DNA from: JBMDXB01 sp048594975
GTDB lineage: Bacteria > Acidobacteriota > Vicinamibacteria > Vicinamibacterales > 2-12-FULL-66-21
Length of the DNA: 64,000 nt
Direction: 5' to 3'
Assembly (NCBI GenBank): GCA_048594975.1
Contig: JBMDXQ010000085.1
Span: 1 to 64,000 of the forward strand
Every line of letters starts with the position of its first letter. Positions within the stretch are counted from its first letter, which is position 1. The notes beneath the pieces were generated by a model that was given only the letters and a program-made list of their open reading frames with translations, was not told the origin of the DNA and made no database searches. The position numbers and the translations under genes were made by a program. Below are positions 36,328 to 51,028 of this stretch, in pieces.

Positions 36328-37498
36328 GCGCGAAGGCCTCCTCGAAGTACGGGTCGCGGAAGGGGAGCAGCGGCCGGCTCCGCAACTGCCGCGCGAACAC
36401 GAACAGCCAGGTGCCCATCAGGCCCGCCGGGATCGCGACATCCATCCAGTGCACCGGGAACCCCCCGTGCTCGCGCGTCGGAGCCACGAGCCAGATCAGA
36501 TCCACCAGCCGCATGCCAATCACCACCAGCGCCACCTTCGCGAGCAGGCTGGCGCGGTGCTTGAGGTCGCGGGAGAGCAGCAGCGCGAAGGGCAGCGCGA
36601 AGTGCCCGACGACGATGAGCAGCGCGACGACGCCCCAGCCGCCGCGCATGCGCTCGAGATACCAGGGGATCTCTTCCGGCAGGTTCCCGGACCAGATGAT
36701 CAGGAACTGCGAGAACGCGAGGTACGCCCAGAGCATGACGAACGCGAGCAGCAGCTTGCCGAGATCGTGGAACTGCCGCGGGCCCACACGGTCGCCGAAC
36801 GCGCCCGACGGGTAGACCGTGGCCAGGATCGCGATGGCGAACGCGAGCGACACCAGGGCCTGGCCGGCGACGGTCAGCAGGCCGAAAATCGTCGAATACC
36901 ACTCCGGGTCGAGCGACATGATCCAGTCCACGGACGCGAACGTCATCGTCAGGACGTAGGCCAGCAGGCCGGGGGCGCTGACCGCCCGGAACCGCACGGA
37001 CTCGGCGGGCGTCGCGGCGCCGCCGCGGTCCTGCTCGGCCGACCACCGGTTCAGCAGCACGCTGCAGCCCAGCCAGATCGCGAAGTAGATCACCGCCCGG
37101 ACGATGAAGAACTGCACGTTGAGGTAGGGCGCCTTGCTCCGCAGGACGGCGCTCGCCTGGACCGCTTCCGGGCGCGCCCACTCGAACAGGTCGCGCAGCC
37201 CGAAGAGCAGCGGGATGAACATCAGCGCGACGACCGGCAGCGTGCGGCTCGCCGCCTCGAACACGCGGCGGGCGACGAGCCCCCACTGGCCGCCGGACAT
37301 GTGCTGCAGCATCAGCAGGCCGAGCGATCCGAGTGCGAGGCCGAGGCAGAAGAGGAACCCGATCAGCCACGAGCGGAAGAACTGGTCGGCGTCGACCAAC
37401 GCCCCGAGGACGGCCGCGGCGAGCCCCACCGCGCCGACGACGAGCGCGCGCTGCTGCAGGCGCGCGAGCGCGGGCACGTCGCTGAAGTCAGTCGCCAT
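36311..37498 (-). CDS. actF: Alternative complex III subunit ActF (quinol-binding membrane subunit)
   Basis: The 395-aa protein has about ten helices, with RSWLIGFLFCLGLALGSLGLLMLQHM, WEWYSTIFGLLTVAG-type FASVDWIMSLDPEWYSTIFGLL, and FHDLGKLLLAFVMLWAYLAFSQFLIIWSGNLPEE. These are the ActF landmarks. ActF is a diverged NrfD-type protein that pairs with ActC in the membrane half of the complex, where menaquinol oxidation is coupled to charge movement. The start forms TGATG with the end of actE. Confidence 0.92.
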   Translation of the reverse strand: MATDFSDVPALARLQQRALVVGAVGLAAAVLGALVDADQFFRSWLIGFLFCLGLALGSLGLLMLQHMSGGQWGLVARRVFEAASRTLPVVALMFIPLLFGLRDLFEWARPEAVQASAVLRSKAPYLNVQFFIVRAVIYFAIWLGCSVLLNRWSAEQDRGGAATPAESVRFRAVSAPGLLAYVLTMTFASVDWIMSLDPEWYSTIFGLLTVAGQALVSLAFAIAILATVYPSGAFGDRVGPRQFHDLGKLLLAFVMLWAYLAFSQFLIIWSGNLPEEIPWYLERMRGGWGVVALLIVVGHFALPFALLLSRDLKHRASLLAKVALVVIGMRLVDLIWLVAPTREHGGFPVHWMDVAIPAGLMGTWLFVFARQLRSRPLLPFRDPYFEEAFAHDAAH

Positions 37499-38196
37499 CA
37501 CTGCTTCTCCGCGCCGGCCGCGGGTTTCGTGCCGGTCAGCTTCGTCGGGTCGCTGCCGGGAATGTCCGCCGCCGGGGTGTGCTGGCTGAACTGCAGCGCC
37601 TTGATGTAGGCGACGATCGCCCAGCGGTCGCGGGGCGGGATCTGCGCGCGGTAGTCCGGCATCGCGCCGAGCCCGTTGGTCATGACGTCGAAGAAATGCC
37701 CCGGCGGCACCTGCCGCAGGCGGTCGATGTGGAACGAGGTGGGCTGCCGGTAGCCGCGCTGCACGACCATCCCGCGGCCGTTGCCGGTCGCGTCGTGGCA
37801 CGGCGCGCAGAAGATGTTGTATCGCTCCTCCCCGCGCTCGAGCAGCTTCTCGTCCACCGGGAACGGCAGCTCGGTGACGAGCGCGGTGCCGAGCTTGCCG
37901 GTAAAGAACGCCTCGTCTTCCTGCAGCGTGCCGCGGGCGACCGTGCCCTCGACGAGCGGCCGCGCGCTCGAGGCGTTGTCGAAGAACGGCGCCTCGCGCA
38001 ACGGGCGGTACTTCGGCTGGTTGTGCATGTCCTGCCGGCAGCCGCTGATCATGGCGAGTGCGCAGACCAATGCGGGGACCAGTGCCGGTGTTCGAACACG
38101 GACGGTGCGCCGCCGAGCGAAACGAAGGCGGCAAGCCCGCAGGACGCCCGCGCGCGAAGCGGGCGTACGCCAGCGGGGGTGGGGCCCCGCGAGCAC
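37498..38196 (-). CDS. actE: Alternative complex III subunit ActE (monohaem cytochrome c lipoprotein)
   Basis: The mature part is a class I cytochrome c with CAPCH in RYNIFCAPCHDATGNGRG and a distal Met in LGAMPDYRAQIPPRDRWAIVAYIKALQ. The N-terminus is a lipoprotein signal with lipobox MISGC. Its start is uncertain: GTG 38196 gives 232 aa with a long Arg-rich leader, and that GTG is the last triplet of a dispersed repeat. No ATG or GTG lies closer to the signal sequence than this (only a TTG). ActE carries electrons from the Act Fe-S/haem chain to the caa3 oxidase. Confidence 0.88.
   Translation of the reverse strand: MLAGPHPRWRTPASRAGVLRACRLRFARRRTVRVRTPALVPALVCALAMISGCRQDMHNQPKYRPLREAPFFDNASSARPLVEGTVARGTLQEDEAFFTGKLGTALVTELPFPVDEKLLERGEERYNIFCAPCHDATGNGRGMVVQRGYRQPTSFHIDRLRQVPPGHFFDVMTNGLGAMPDYRAQIPPRDRWAIVAYIKALQFSQHTPAADIPGSDPTKLTGTKPAAGAEKQ
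38110..38196 (+). repeat. Dispersed GC-rich repeat, copy 1
   Basis: The unit has a hairpin with a GAA loop region (GCCCGC...GAAGCGGGC, about 38147-38164) followed by GGGGTGGGGCCC and GCGAGCAC at 38176-38196. The same order occurs at 56672-56740. On the opposite strand the last three bases supply the likely GTG start of actE, so the repeat forms part of that gene's 5' end. Confidence 0.55.
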
Positions 38197-38241
38197 TGAA
38201 CAACGCTGACACCCCGCCCGAACAACCCGGACGATCAATGC

Positions 38242-38424
38242 GGTTTCAAAACCTGCCTGGCGGGTCCTGGCTGCGAGCAGCCCCACCGCGTCGCACCCCA
38301 CCGGGCACAACACGCCCGGCGGGGACGCCGCCTCCTCGCGCCGAACAGCACGGGGAGGGGGGACGGCGCTGCGGCGGGCGGCGGGGCGCTCCGCTCGCAG
38401 CCACCCGCGGGAGGTTTTGAAACC
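38242..38424. repeat. 183-bp element with long terminal inverted repeats between actD and actE
   Basis: The ends are perfect 13-bp inverted repeats (GGTTTCAAAACCT at 38242-38254 and AGGTTTTGAAACC at 38412-38424). Pairing resumes inside with GGCTGCGAGC (38269-38278) and GCTCGCAGCC (38393-38402), so about 35 bp at each end are complementary with small gaps. Inner hairpins (CCCCACCGGGC...GCCCGGCGGGG) fill the middle. There is no open frame of note. It begins 4 bp past the actD stop. It is either a MITE-like insertion or a structured RNA inside the operon transcript. Confidence 0.7.
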
Positions 38425-38428
38425 CGTA

Positions 38429-38971
38429 CTACGGTTCGACTTCATGCACTTCCCTCGCGCCCAGGCCCCGCAGGAAGGCGCGCGTCCGATCCCGGTCGAA
38501 CCTCTCGTCGGTCGCCTCGATGACCAGGAAGAGGCGGTCACGGCTTCCGCCGCTCACGAACCGCTCGACGTTGAACACCGGGTGATACGGCATCGGCAGC
38601 CCGTTCAAGGCGAGCATCGCAATCACCGCGGTGAACGCGGCCAGGAGGATCGTCGTCTCGAAGGTGATCGGGATGAACGAGGGCCAGCTGTTGAACGGGC
38701 GGCCCCCGACGTTCACCGGGTAGGCGACGACCGACGTCCAGTAGCACAGCCCGAAGCCGCCGAGCATCCCGGCGATGCCGCCGCCGAGCACCGCCAGCGG
38801 CAGCCGCCGATCGTGTGCCTCCAGCACGTCGAAGAGCTCGTGGATCGGAAACGGCGAGTACGCGTCGACGCGCCGATAGCCCTCCGCGCGGGCGCGGCGC
38901 GCCGCCTCGACCAGCGCGGCCGGCGTCGCGAACTCGGCCATGATCCCGTAGAGCGGCTGCTGCGCGACCAT
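38429..38971 (-). CDS. actD: Alternative complex III subunit ActD (DUF3341)
   Basis: The 180-aa protein has an N-terminal soluble part with YGIMAEFATPAALVEAARRARAEGYRRVDAYSPFPIHEL, two helices (LPLAVLGGGIAGMLGGFGLCYW and FETTILLAAFTAVIAMLALNGLP) and a C-terminal soluble part ending RAFLRGLGAREVHEVEP. This matches ActD, the membrane-anchored subunit that packs on the ActC/ActF pair. It follows actC after 3 bp. A 183-bp inverted-repeat element separates it from actE. Confidence 0.94.
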   Translation of the reverse strand: MVAQQPLYGIMAEFATPAALVEAARRARAEGYRRVDAYSPFPIHELFDVLEAHDRRLPLAVLGGGIAGMLGGFGLCYWTSVVAYPVNVGGRPFNSWPSFIPITFETTILLAAFTAVIAMLALNGLPMPYHPVFNVERFVSGGSRDRLFLVIEATDERFDRDRTRAFLRGLGAREVHEVEP

Positions 38972-38974
38972 CGC

Positions 38975-40369
<1,395 letters not shown>

Positions 40370-40372
40370 GCG

Positions 40373-43654
<3,282 letters not shown>

Positions 43655-43689
43655 GTTGAGATTCGCTGCCGGTTCGTCCCCGCCCCGGC

Positions 43690-44349
43690 CTACCTGTGAC
43701 ACGTCGAGCAGCTGGTGAGCTGCTCCACGCTGGCGATGCCGTACTCCTTCACCAGCCGGGTGCCGAGGTCCGGGTCGTCTGCAGGCCGTCGCCACTGCAT
43801 GTTGAACACCTGGTCGCGCGGGCGGACGTACTTCGCCGGGTTGCGGTGACAGTCGAGACACCACGACATCTGCAGCGACGCTTCCTGGTACATCAAGGGC
43901 ATCCGGTCGACCGGACCGTGGCAGGTGTCGCAGCCGACCCCCTGCTTCACGTGGATGCTGTGATTGAAGTACACGAAATCAGGCAAGTCGTTGACACGGT
44001 TCCAGCTGAGCGGCCTGTTCTCGCGGAAGCTGGCGCGCACCGGCTCCAGGATTGGCGCCCGGTTCCAGATCTGCGAATGGCAGTTCATGCACGTCTTGGT
44101 CGGCGGGATGTTCGCAAACGCCGATTCCTCGACCGAGGTGTGGCAGTAGCGGCAGTCGATGCCCATGCCGCCGACGTGGTGCGCGTGACTGAACTGGATC
44201 GGCTGCTCGATGAAGTCGCCCTGGTTGGTGGTGTAGGCCGACAGGTGCAGCATGGCCACGACCCATCCCAGGAACGCCAGGAACGCCACCACCGCCAGAA
44301 TGCTGAGCCGTGAATAGATGTTGGTGTGGCGGGGGAAGAGCTGACTCAT
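43690..44349 (-). CDS. actA: Alternative complex III subunit ActA (pentahaem cytochrome c)
   Basis: The 219-aa protein from ATG 44349 has an N-terminal helix (LSILAVVAFLAFLGWVVAMLHL) and five CxxCH haem sites: CRYCH, CMNCH, CDTCH, CLDCH and CSTCH. This is the usual ActA arrangement. It passes electrons from ActB to ActE or to the caa3 oxidase on the outer membrane face. It is the first gene of the 12-gene Act-cox operon, with a promoter about 130 bp upstream; an extra upstream frame to 44421 is non-conserved. Confidence 0.95.
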   Translation of the reverse strand: MSQLFPRHTNIYSRLSILAVVAFLAFLGWVVAMLHLSAYTTNQGDFIEQPIQFSHAHHVGGMGIDCRYCHTSVEESAFANIPPTKTCMNCHSQIWNRAPILEPVRASFRENRPLSWNRVNDLPDFVYFNHSIHVKQGVGCDTCHGPVDRMPLMYQEASLQMSWCLDCHRNPAKYVRPRDQVFNMQWRRPADDPDLGTRLVKEYGIASVEQLTSCSTCHR

Positions 44350-44477
44350 CGTGACGACATCCGCAACCGTGCGCCACCCCAAGCCTATCCGAACTGCCGG
44401 ACGGACAGAAGCGCGCCGCACCGCGGGACGTCGAACGCACGCTCACCGCGAGCCGCCAGCCGGGGGGACCGCCGTCA

Positions 44478-44506
44478 ATAATGTGAAACTATTCACAAAG
44501 TGTCAA
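44478..44506 (-). promoter_or_regulatory. Promoter of the act-cox operon with Rex/CRP-like palindrome in the spacer
   Basis: On the minus strand TTGACA (44506-44501) and CATTAT (44483-44478) are spaced 17 bp. The spacer and part of the -10 box are filled by the symmetric site 44481-44498, TTGTG-N8-CACAT. Read one way this fits the Rex consensus (TTGTG-N8-CACAA, one mismatch); read another it contains TGTGA-N6-TCACA, the exact CRP/FNR-family symmetry. A protein bound there would repress. The first gene starts about 120 bp downstream. The region up to 44697 has no gene. Regulator identity is inferred. Confidence 0.65.
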
Positions 44507-44697
44507 ATGCGCGAGAGATCCTGCGACAAATCGCTCTTCGCCGCGATGCGGATCGTCCAGCCCACGGTTGCGACGGCAGCGAAAATGAAGAAACCAGGGC
44601 GGAGCGCGGGAGAATGCCAGGCGCGTGCAGGATGGGCAGCAGCCGCGCCGCCCTTCAGTCCCGGCGATTGCGGCGTTCGTGCGTTCCCACGACGGCG

Positions 44698-47148
44698 CTA
44701 CTCAGCGCGAAGCGCATCGACTGGTTCGATCGCCAGCGCGCGTTTCGTCGGTACGTAGGTCGCCGCGAGCGTGACGGCGATGAACAGAACGCACGCGCCG
44801 CCGAAGGTGAGCGGGTCGAGGCCAGTGAGGCCGTACAGGAGGCGCTCGAGCACCGTCGAGGCGAGCGCCGCGAGCGCGAGGCCGAGGGCGATTCCGGTGC
44901 CGGCAAGCGCCATCACCTGGCGCAGGACGAGGCGGCGGACCGCGCCCTGGGTGGCGCCGAGCGCCATACGGATGCCGATCTCCCGCGTGCGCCGGCTGAC
45001 CGCGTATGACGTCACACCGAAGACGCCGACGGCGGCAAGCAGCAGCGCGACGATACCGAGGCTGCCCGCGACCGACACGGCGATGCGCTGCGGGATGAGC
45101 GAGACGGCGGTGATCTCGCGGAGGGGCATCGCCTCGGTGACTGGCAGGTTCGCGTTCATCGACCGGATGACCGACCGCATCGCGTTGATCGCGCTGCGTC
45201 CGTCGGACGTTCGCACCAGCAGGGACACTCGCTCGCTGTGGCGCTGCGCCAGCGGCACGTAGATATAGCCCTCCGCCGGCTCGTTCAGCCACATCAGCCG
45301 CGCGTCCGACGCCAGCCCGACGATGGTGACAAACTGCCTGCTCGATCCGGCCGGGCTCGACGTCTCGAGCTGCTTGCCGATCGGGTCCTCGCCGGGCCAG
45401 ATCGCCCGCGCGAGCGCCTCGTTGACGATCGCAACCGGCAGCGATGCGGCGGTATCGGCCGCCGTGAAATCGCGGCCGCGGACGAGCCGCAGCTTCAGCG
45501 TCGCGAAGAAGCCGGGCTCGACCAGGTTCCAGTCGGCGGGGAACGCATCGCGGCCAGGCGGCGGCTGGACGCCCGGCGCGCGCACGCTGCCGAAGCCCAT
45601 CCGGCCGCCATCGAGGGGGAGATCGACGGCGGCCGACGCCGAGACGACGCCCGGGATGTGTGCGGCGCGCGTCACGGCGTCGCGGACGAACTCCGGGCCC
45701 GACGTGTCGGTGTAGCCGGCGAGCGAGAGGTCGAGCGACACCACGTCGACGTTGGCGTGGTCGAAGCCGGGGTCCACGTCGGCCGCGCGCTGGAGCGCGC
45801 GCATCAGCAGCCCGGCCGCGACGATCAGGACAAGCGACGCCGTGATCTGCGCGACGACGAACACGTTCCGCAGCCGCGAGCGGTACCCGCCTCCGAACCC
45901 CTCGGACTTGAGCGCCGGCACGAGGTCGGCGCCCGACGCCTGGAGCGCCGGCGCGAGCCCCGAGAGAATCGAGGCGGCGAGCGACGCCCCCGTGGCGAAC
46001 GCGAGGACGCGCCAGTCCATCGGCACGTCGAGGGCGATTGGCACCGGTAGCTGCGGCAGGAGTGCGATCAGCAGCGACGTCAGCCAGGAGGCGAGCAGCA
46101 CGCCGGCGAGGCCAGCCGCGGCAAACAGCAGCGCCGTTTCCGTCAGCAGCAGCCGCACGAGCCGGCCGCGTCCCGCGCCGATCGCAAGACGCACCGCGAT
46201 CTCCCGGCGCCGCGCGGCGCCGCGCGCGAGGAGCATCCCCGTCACGTTCGCGCAGGCCGCGAACAGCACGAGCCCGGCGAGCGCCATCAGGATGGCCACG
46301 AACGCGGCTACGGCGCTGATCTGTCCCGGGATCACGGCGGCGCGCGCCGCGCGGAACCCGATGTCGCGGTTCGACGACGGGTATTCGCGCGCGAGCGCGG
46401 CGCCGATCGCCTCCAGCTCGGCGTTCGCCTGTCCCAGCGTGGCGCCAGGCGTGAGGCGCCCGCCCATCACCAGCCAGTTCGCGTCGCGCGCCGCGGGCAG
46501 GTCCGGCGACAGTCGCGGGGCGGCCGCGCGGCGCGCCGAGATCGGCGCCCATAGATCCGGCTCGAGGATCGTCGTGCCGCGGAACCCCGGCGGGGCGACG
46601 CCGACCACGACAAACGCGTGGCCGTTGAGCGTGACCGTGCCGCCGACGATCGCATGTTCCGCCGCGAACCGCCGCTGCCACAGCCCGTAGCCGATGACCG
46701 CAACCGGCCCGGCCCCCTCGCGGTCGTCGTCGTTCCCGAGCAGCCGTCCGGCGTACGGCTGCGTGCCCAGCACCTCGAAGTAGTTTGCGCTGACGATGGT
46801 GCCGTAGATGCGCTCGGCGCCGTCCGCGCCGCCGAGGCTCATGGGCATCGGTTCGATGCGCGCCGCGAAGACGTCGAGCGTCCGCGACCGTTCGCGGATG
46901 TCGCGGTAGTTCAGGTACGACGTCGTGTCGAATCCTTCGCCGCGACGCGTGCGCCCGATGTCCACGAGACGGTGCGGCGCCGCCAGGCCCGGCAGCGGTC
47001 GCAGCAGCAGGGCGTTGGCGACCGAGAAAATCGCCGTGTTCGCGGCGATGCCGATGGCGAGCGACAGCACGCCGATCGCCGTGAACCCCGGCGCCTTCCG
47101 CAGCAGTCGTGCCGCGAACCGCACGTCCTGCAGCCATCCCTGCATCAT
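44698..47148 (-). CDS. ADOP-family ABC permease (MacB-like, fused double permease)
   Basis: The 816-aa protein starts at ATG 47148 or 47145 (MMQGWLQDVRFAARLLRKAPGFTAIGVLSLAIGIAANTAIFS). It has the same double FtsX layout as the copies at 5.6 and 16.0 kb: VAILMALAGLVLFAACANVTGMLLARGAARRREIAVRLAIGAGR for block one and VALLLAAVGVFGVTSYAVSRRTREIGIRMALGATQGAV for block two, ending VDALRAE. It separates the Act-cox operon (348 bp downstream) from a small membrane-protein gene. No ATPase gene is adjacent. Substrate unknown. Confidence 0.92.
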   Translation of the reverse strand: MMQGWLQDVRFAARLLRKAPGFTAIGVLSLAIGIAANTAIFSVANALLLRPLPGLAAPHRLVDIGRTRRGEGFDTTSYLNYRDIRERSRTLDVFAARIEPMPMSLGGADGAERIYGTIVSANYFEVLGTQPYAGRLLGNDDDREGAGPVAVIGYGLWQRRFAAEHAIVGGTVTLNGHAFVVVGVAPPGFRGTTILEPDLWAPISARRAAAPRLSPDLPAARDANWLVMGGRLTPGATLGQANAELEAIGAALAREYPSSNRDIGFRAARAAVIPGQISAVAAFVAILMALAGLVLFAACANVTGMLLARGAARRREIAVRLAIGAGRGRLVRLLLTETALLFAAAGLAGVLLASWLTSLLIALLPQLPVPIALDVPMDWRVLAFATGASLAASILSGLAPALQASGADLVPALKSEGFGGGYRSRLRNVFVVAQITASLVLIVAAGLLMRALQRAADVDPGFDHANVDVVSLDLSLAGYTDTSGPEFVRDAVTRAAHIPGVVSASAAVDLPLDGGRMGFGSVRAPGVQPPPGRDAFPADWNLVEPGFFATLKLRLVRGRDFTAADTAASLPVAIVNEALARAIWPGEDPIGKQLETSSPAGSSRQFVTIVGLASDARLMWLNEPAEGYIYVPLAQRHSERVSLLVRTSDGRSAINAMRSVIRSMNANLPVTEAMPLREITAVSLIPQRIAVSVAGSLGIVALLLAAVGVFGVTSYAVSRRTREIGIRMALGATQGAVRRLVLRQVMALAGTGIALGLALAALASTVLERLLYGLTGLDPLTFGGACVLFIAVTLAATYVPTKRALAIEPVDALRAE

Positions 47149-47349
47149 CGTCTCGGTCTCCGGCCGCGGATACCTGACGCTAATACGCGCGACGCGGCGG
47201 ACGGTTTCGCTGCCGGTCGTGGCCGGTGCCCATCCGAAGCGCAGGAGGGCAGCCGGACAGGTCCTCCCCTTCTCTCCTCCTCTTGTTCATGCTGCAACCC
47301 GAGAAACGAGCGACGAGGTCCAGCGTCGGGCAGCACGCTCACACGTCGT

Positions 47350-47826
47350 TCACGAACCGGCTTCGATACGGTCGTGCGCGTGGGCGTCCTCGACGGATCG
47401 ATCGCGGTCGACGACGAGATCCGGGAACCGCTGCCGGAACGATTCGGCGACCTGGCACGTCGAGCAGAGCGGCAGCTCCGTCTCGAGCATCCCCGACAGA
47501 CCCGTGTTCGGAATCTCGTCCCACGAATGGGCTTTGTGTGTCTCCGGATTCCAGAGGCCCGGCTTCAATCCTGTCCGGTGCACCGGAGGAATCGGCCGCT
47601 TGCAGATCGCGCACTCCTTGCCGTCGAAGTAGCGCTTCAACAGTTCGGTCGTGGCGCTGTCGTGCGGCAGGATGGCGGCGTGGGCCGCCTCCAGCGCATG
47701 GGCGCCGTCGCGTTCGGCATCCGGTGCGCCCTCTGCACCAGCCTTGAACCACCGAAGGGTATAGGCGAGGCCTCCACCAACGGCCACGCCGGTGACGACG
47801 AGGACGACGAGCAGGGACAGGGTCAT
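47350..47826 (-). CDS. Membrane-anchored protein with a two-CxxC zinc-ribbon-like domain
   Basis: The 158-aa protein from ATG 47826 has one N-terminal helix (TLSLLVVLVVTGVAVGGGLAYTL) and a soluble part. There CAICKRPI and LCSTCQ, 50 residues apart, could form a four-cysteine metal site. Between them lies PPVHRTGLKPGLWNPETHKAHSWDEIPNTGLSG. The cysteine spacing suggests zinc or a thiol centre rather than haem, because no His follows either CxxC. No known family recognised. Confidence 0.6.
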   Translation of the reverse strand: MTLSLLVVLVVTGVAVGGGLAYTLRWFKAGAEGAPDAERDGAHALEAAHAAILPHDSATTELLKRYFDGKECAICKRPIPPVHRTGLKPGLWNPETHKAHSWDEIPNTGLSGMLETELPLCSTCQVAESFRQRFPDLVVDRDRSVEDAHAHDRIEAGS

Positions 47827-48275
47827 CGCGTGCCTCCCGGTTCCAACAGGATTCCGACGCCGGAGTCTCCGCAGTGCCACTCGCGAGCGGATATTCTAGT
47901 CAATTCGCCCGCGCCGTTCGAGGCCGGACCGCGGGGACGTCACGTGCTTGACAACCCGTGGGCAGGAGTCATACGTTGCCGCTTCACGTCGCCAGCCAGC
48001 GAGCGCGTCCCCGCAACCTGTTCGCGCGACGTTCAGCCGATCATCACGCAGGTATGAGCATGGAGCAGTCTCCCGAGGGCACCGCCCCGGCGCCCCGCCG
48101 CCGCCCCTTCGTCGATCCCGACCGGACCGGCGAACATGGATTCGCGACGCCGGTCCGACGCGGGGGCCCCGACCCATTGCCCGCGCACCGATGACACCCG
48201 AGGTCGCCACTCGCTCGGCCGACGAGGACATCCGTCTCGAAGCTCCGCGCGGCCGGCGCGCGAGGAGGAAGCTCG
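47827..48275. other. Intergenic region with possible promoter and short frames
   Basis: This 449-bp divergent gap contains TTGACA at 47948-47953, a possible -35 for respiratory cluster 2, with only a weak -10 (ATACGT, 17 bp on). Two short ATGA-coupled frames follow (from ATG 48054, 46 codons, Pro/Arg-rich; and from ATG 48190, 35 codons, ending inside the next gene). Neither resembles a known protein, so neither is called. GAGGAGGAAG just before 48276 is the ribosome site of the monooxygenase gene. Confidence 0.35.
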
Positions 48276-49508
48276 ATGTTCCGTCACCCCGATCCTGAGG
48301 TCCTCGTCGTCGGCGCGGGGCCGGTCGGTCTCGTCGCCGCCCTCTTCCTGCAGCGGCACGGGATCCGCGTGGAGATCGTCGACATGCACCAGCGGACGAC
48401 CCAGCACAGCTACGCGCTCGCGATCCATCCGCGGACCCTGCGCGTTCTCGACGAGGCGGGACTCTCCGACCGGCTGATCGGCGCGGGGCAGAAGCTGACG
48501 AAGGTCGCGTATTACGAAGGGCGGGAGAGGCGCGCCGAGATCGACTATTCGGCGCTCGCGTCGAAGCATCCGTATCTGCTCGTCGTCCGCCAGAGCGAGC
48601 TGGAGAGGGCCGCCGAGCAGGCGCTGCGCGAGACGAAGGGCAAGGTCCTGTGGGGACACCGCCTCCAGTCGCTCAACGTGGAGGACGAGACGCCCTGGGC
48701 GGAAGTGGCGAAGCTCGACCAGGTCGCAACCGGCTATCCCGTTGCCCGAACGGAGTGGGTCGTCGTGCGAACCGAGACGATCCGGCCGGCCTACGTCATC
48801 GGCGCGGATGGGTACGACTCGGCCGCGCGGCGGATGGCCGGCATCGAAATGGAGGAGCATGGCCGCAGCCAGATCTTCTCCGTGTACGAGATCGAGGCGA
48901 CGGGGGAGCTTCCCGCCGAAGTGCGCGTCATGCTCGATCCCGAGTTGACGAGCGTCTACTGGCCCCTCGAGGCGGGGCGATGCCGCTGGGGATTCCAGAT
49001 CCAGGACGCCTCCGCCCACGAGGCATCGATGAAGCGGCTCGGGCAGCTGATCGCCGCGAGGGCGCCCTGGTGTGCGGCGCGGCCGACGGACATCTACTGG
49101 TCGACGCTCGCGGTCTTCGAGTCGCGCCTGGCGAAGATCCTCGGCCAGGGGGGCGTCTGGCTTGCCGGCGACGCCGCGCACCAGGCGGCTCCCGTGGGCG
49201 TGCACAGCATGAACTCGGGGTTGGTCGAATCCTGCGAGCTGGCCGCGCGGATGTCGCGCATCCTGCGCGGCGACGGAGCGCCGTCGCTGCTCGTCGAGTT
49301 CGCGACCGGGACGCACGATGCCTGGCAATGGCTCCTCGGCGCCGGCAAGACGGTGCGCCCGCTTCCGCAGGCGGATCCGTGGGTCCGGCGGAACGCGGCG
49401 AGGATCCTCGCCTGCATGCCTGCTTCGGGAAACGACCTCGAACCGCTGCTCGGGCAGATCGGCCTGACGGCCCCGCCGATGGGGCGCGATGCCGGGCTCG
49501 GCGCTTGA
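48276..49508 (+). CDS. FAD-dependent aromatic-ring-hydroxylase-type monooxygenase
   Basis: The 410-aa protein has the FAD-binding Rossmann start VLVVGAGPVGLVAALFLQRHGIRVEIVD (GxGxxG), a second FAD motif RPAYVIGADGYDSAAR and the third LAGDAAHQAAPVGVHSMNSGLVES. This is the PHBH/UbiH/PheA class, which uses NAD(P)H and O2 to hydroxylate aromatic or quinone rings. No C-terminal thioredoxin-like domain is present. It precedes respiratory cluster 2 in the same direction by about 60 bp, so a link to quinone modification is conceivable, but no substrate can be read from the sequence. Confidence 0.82.
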   Translation: MFRHPDPEVLVVGAGPVGLVAALFLQRHGIRVEIVDMHQRTTQHSYALAIHPRTLRVLDEAGLSDRLIGAGQKLTKVAYYEGRERRAEIDYSALASKHPYLLVVRQSELERAAEQALRETKGKVLWGHRLQSLNVEDETPWAEVAKLDQVATGYPVARTEWVVVRTETIRPAYVIGADGYDSAARRMAGIEMEEHGRSQIFSVYEIEATGELPAEVRVMLDPELTSVYWPLEAGRCRWGFQIQDASAHEASMKRLGQLIAARAPWCAARPTDIYWSTLAVFESRLAKILGQGGVWLAGDAAHQAAPVGVHSMNSGLVESCELAARMSRILRGDGAPSLLVEFATGTHDAWQWLLGAGKTVRPLPQADPWVRRNAARILACMPASGNDLEPLLGQIGLTAPPMGRDAGLGA

Positions 49509-49567
49509 CTCCAGCGATGCGCGATAGTACAAACGGCCACTTTTCACACGCACAGCGGGGAACACGT

Positions 49568-51027
<1,460 letters not shown>

Positions 51028-51028
<1 letters not shown>

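Noticed and set aside
47958..48298. Two short coupled frames before the FAD monooxygenase
   Set aside because: Pro/Arg-rich, no recognisable family, and the second overlaps the monooxygenase start. Evidence was too weak to call genes.
48650..49567. Extending the second ActC-like gene upstream through the monooxygenase gene
   Set aside because: The extra codons are an out-of-frame reading of the FAD monooxygenase. ActC-type sequence begins only near 49.6 kb.
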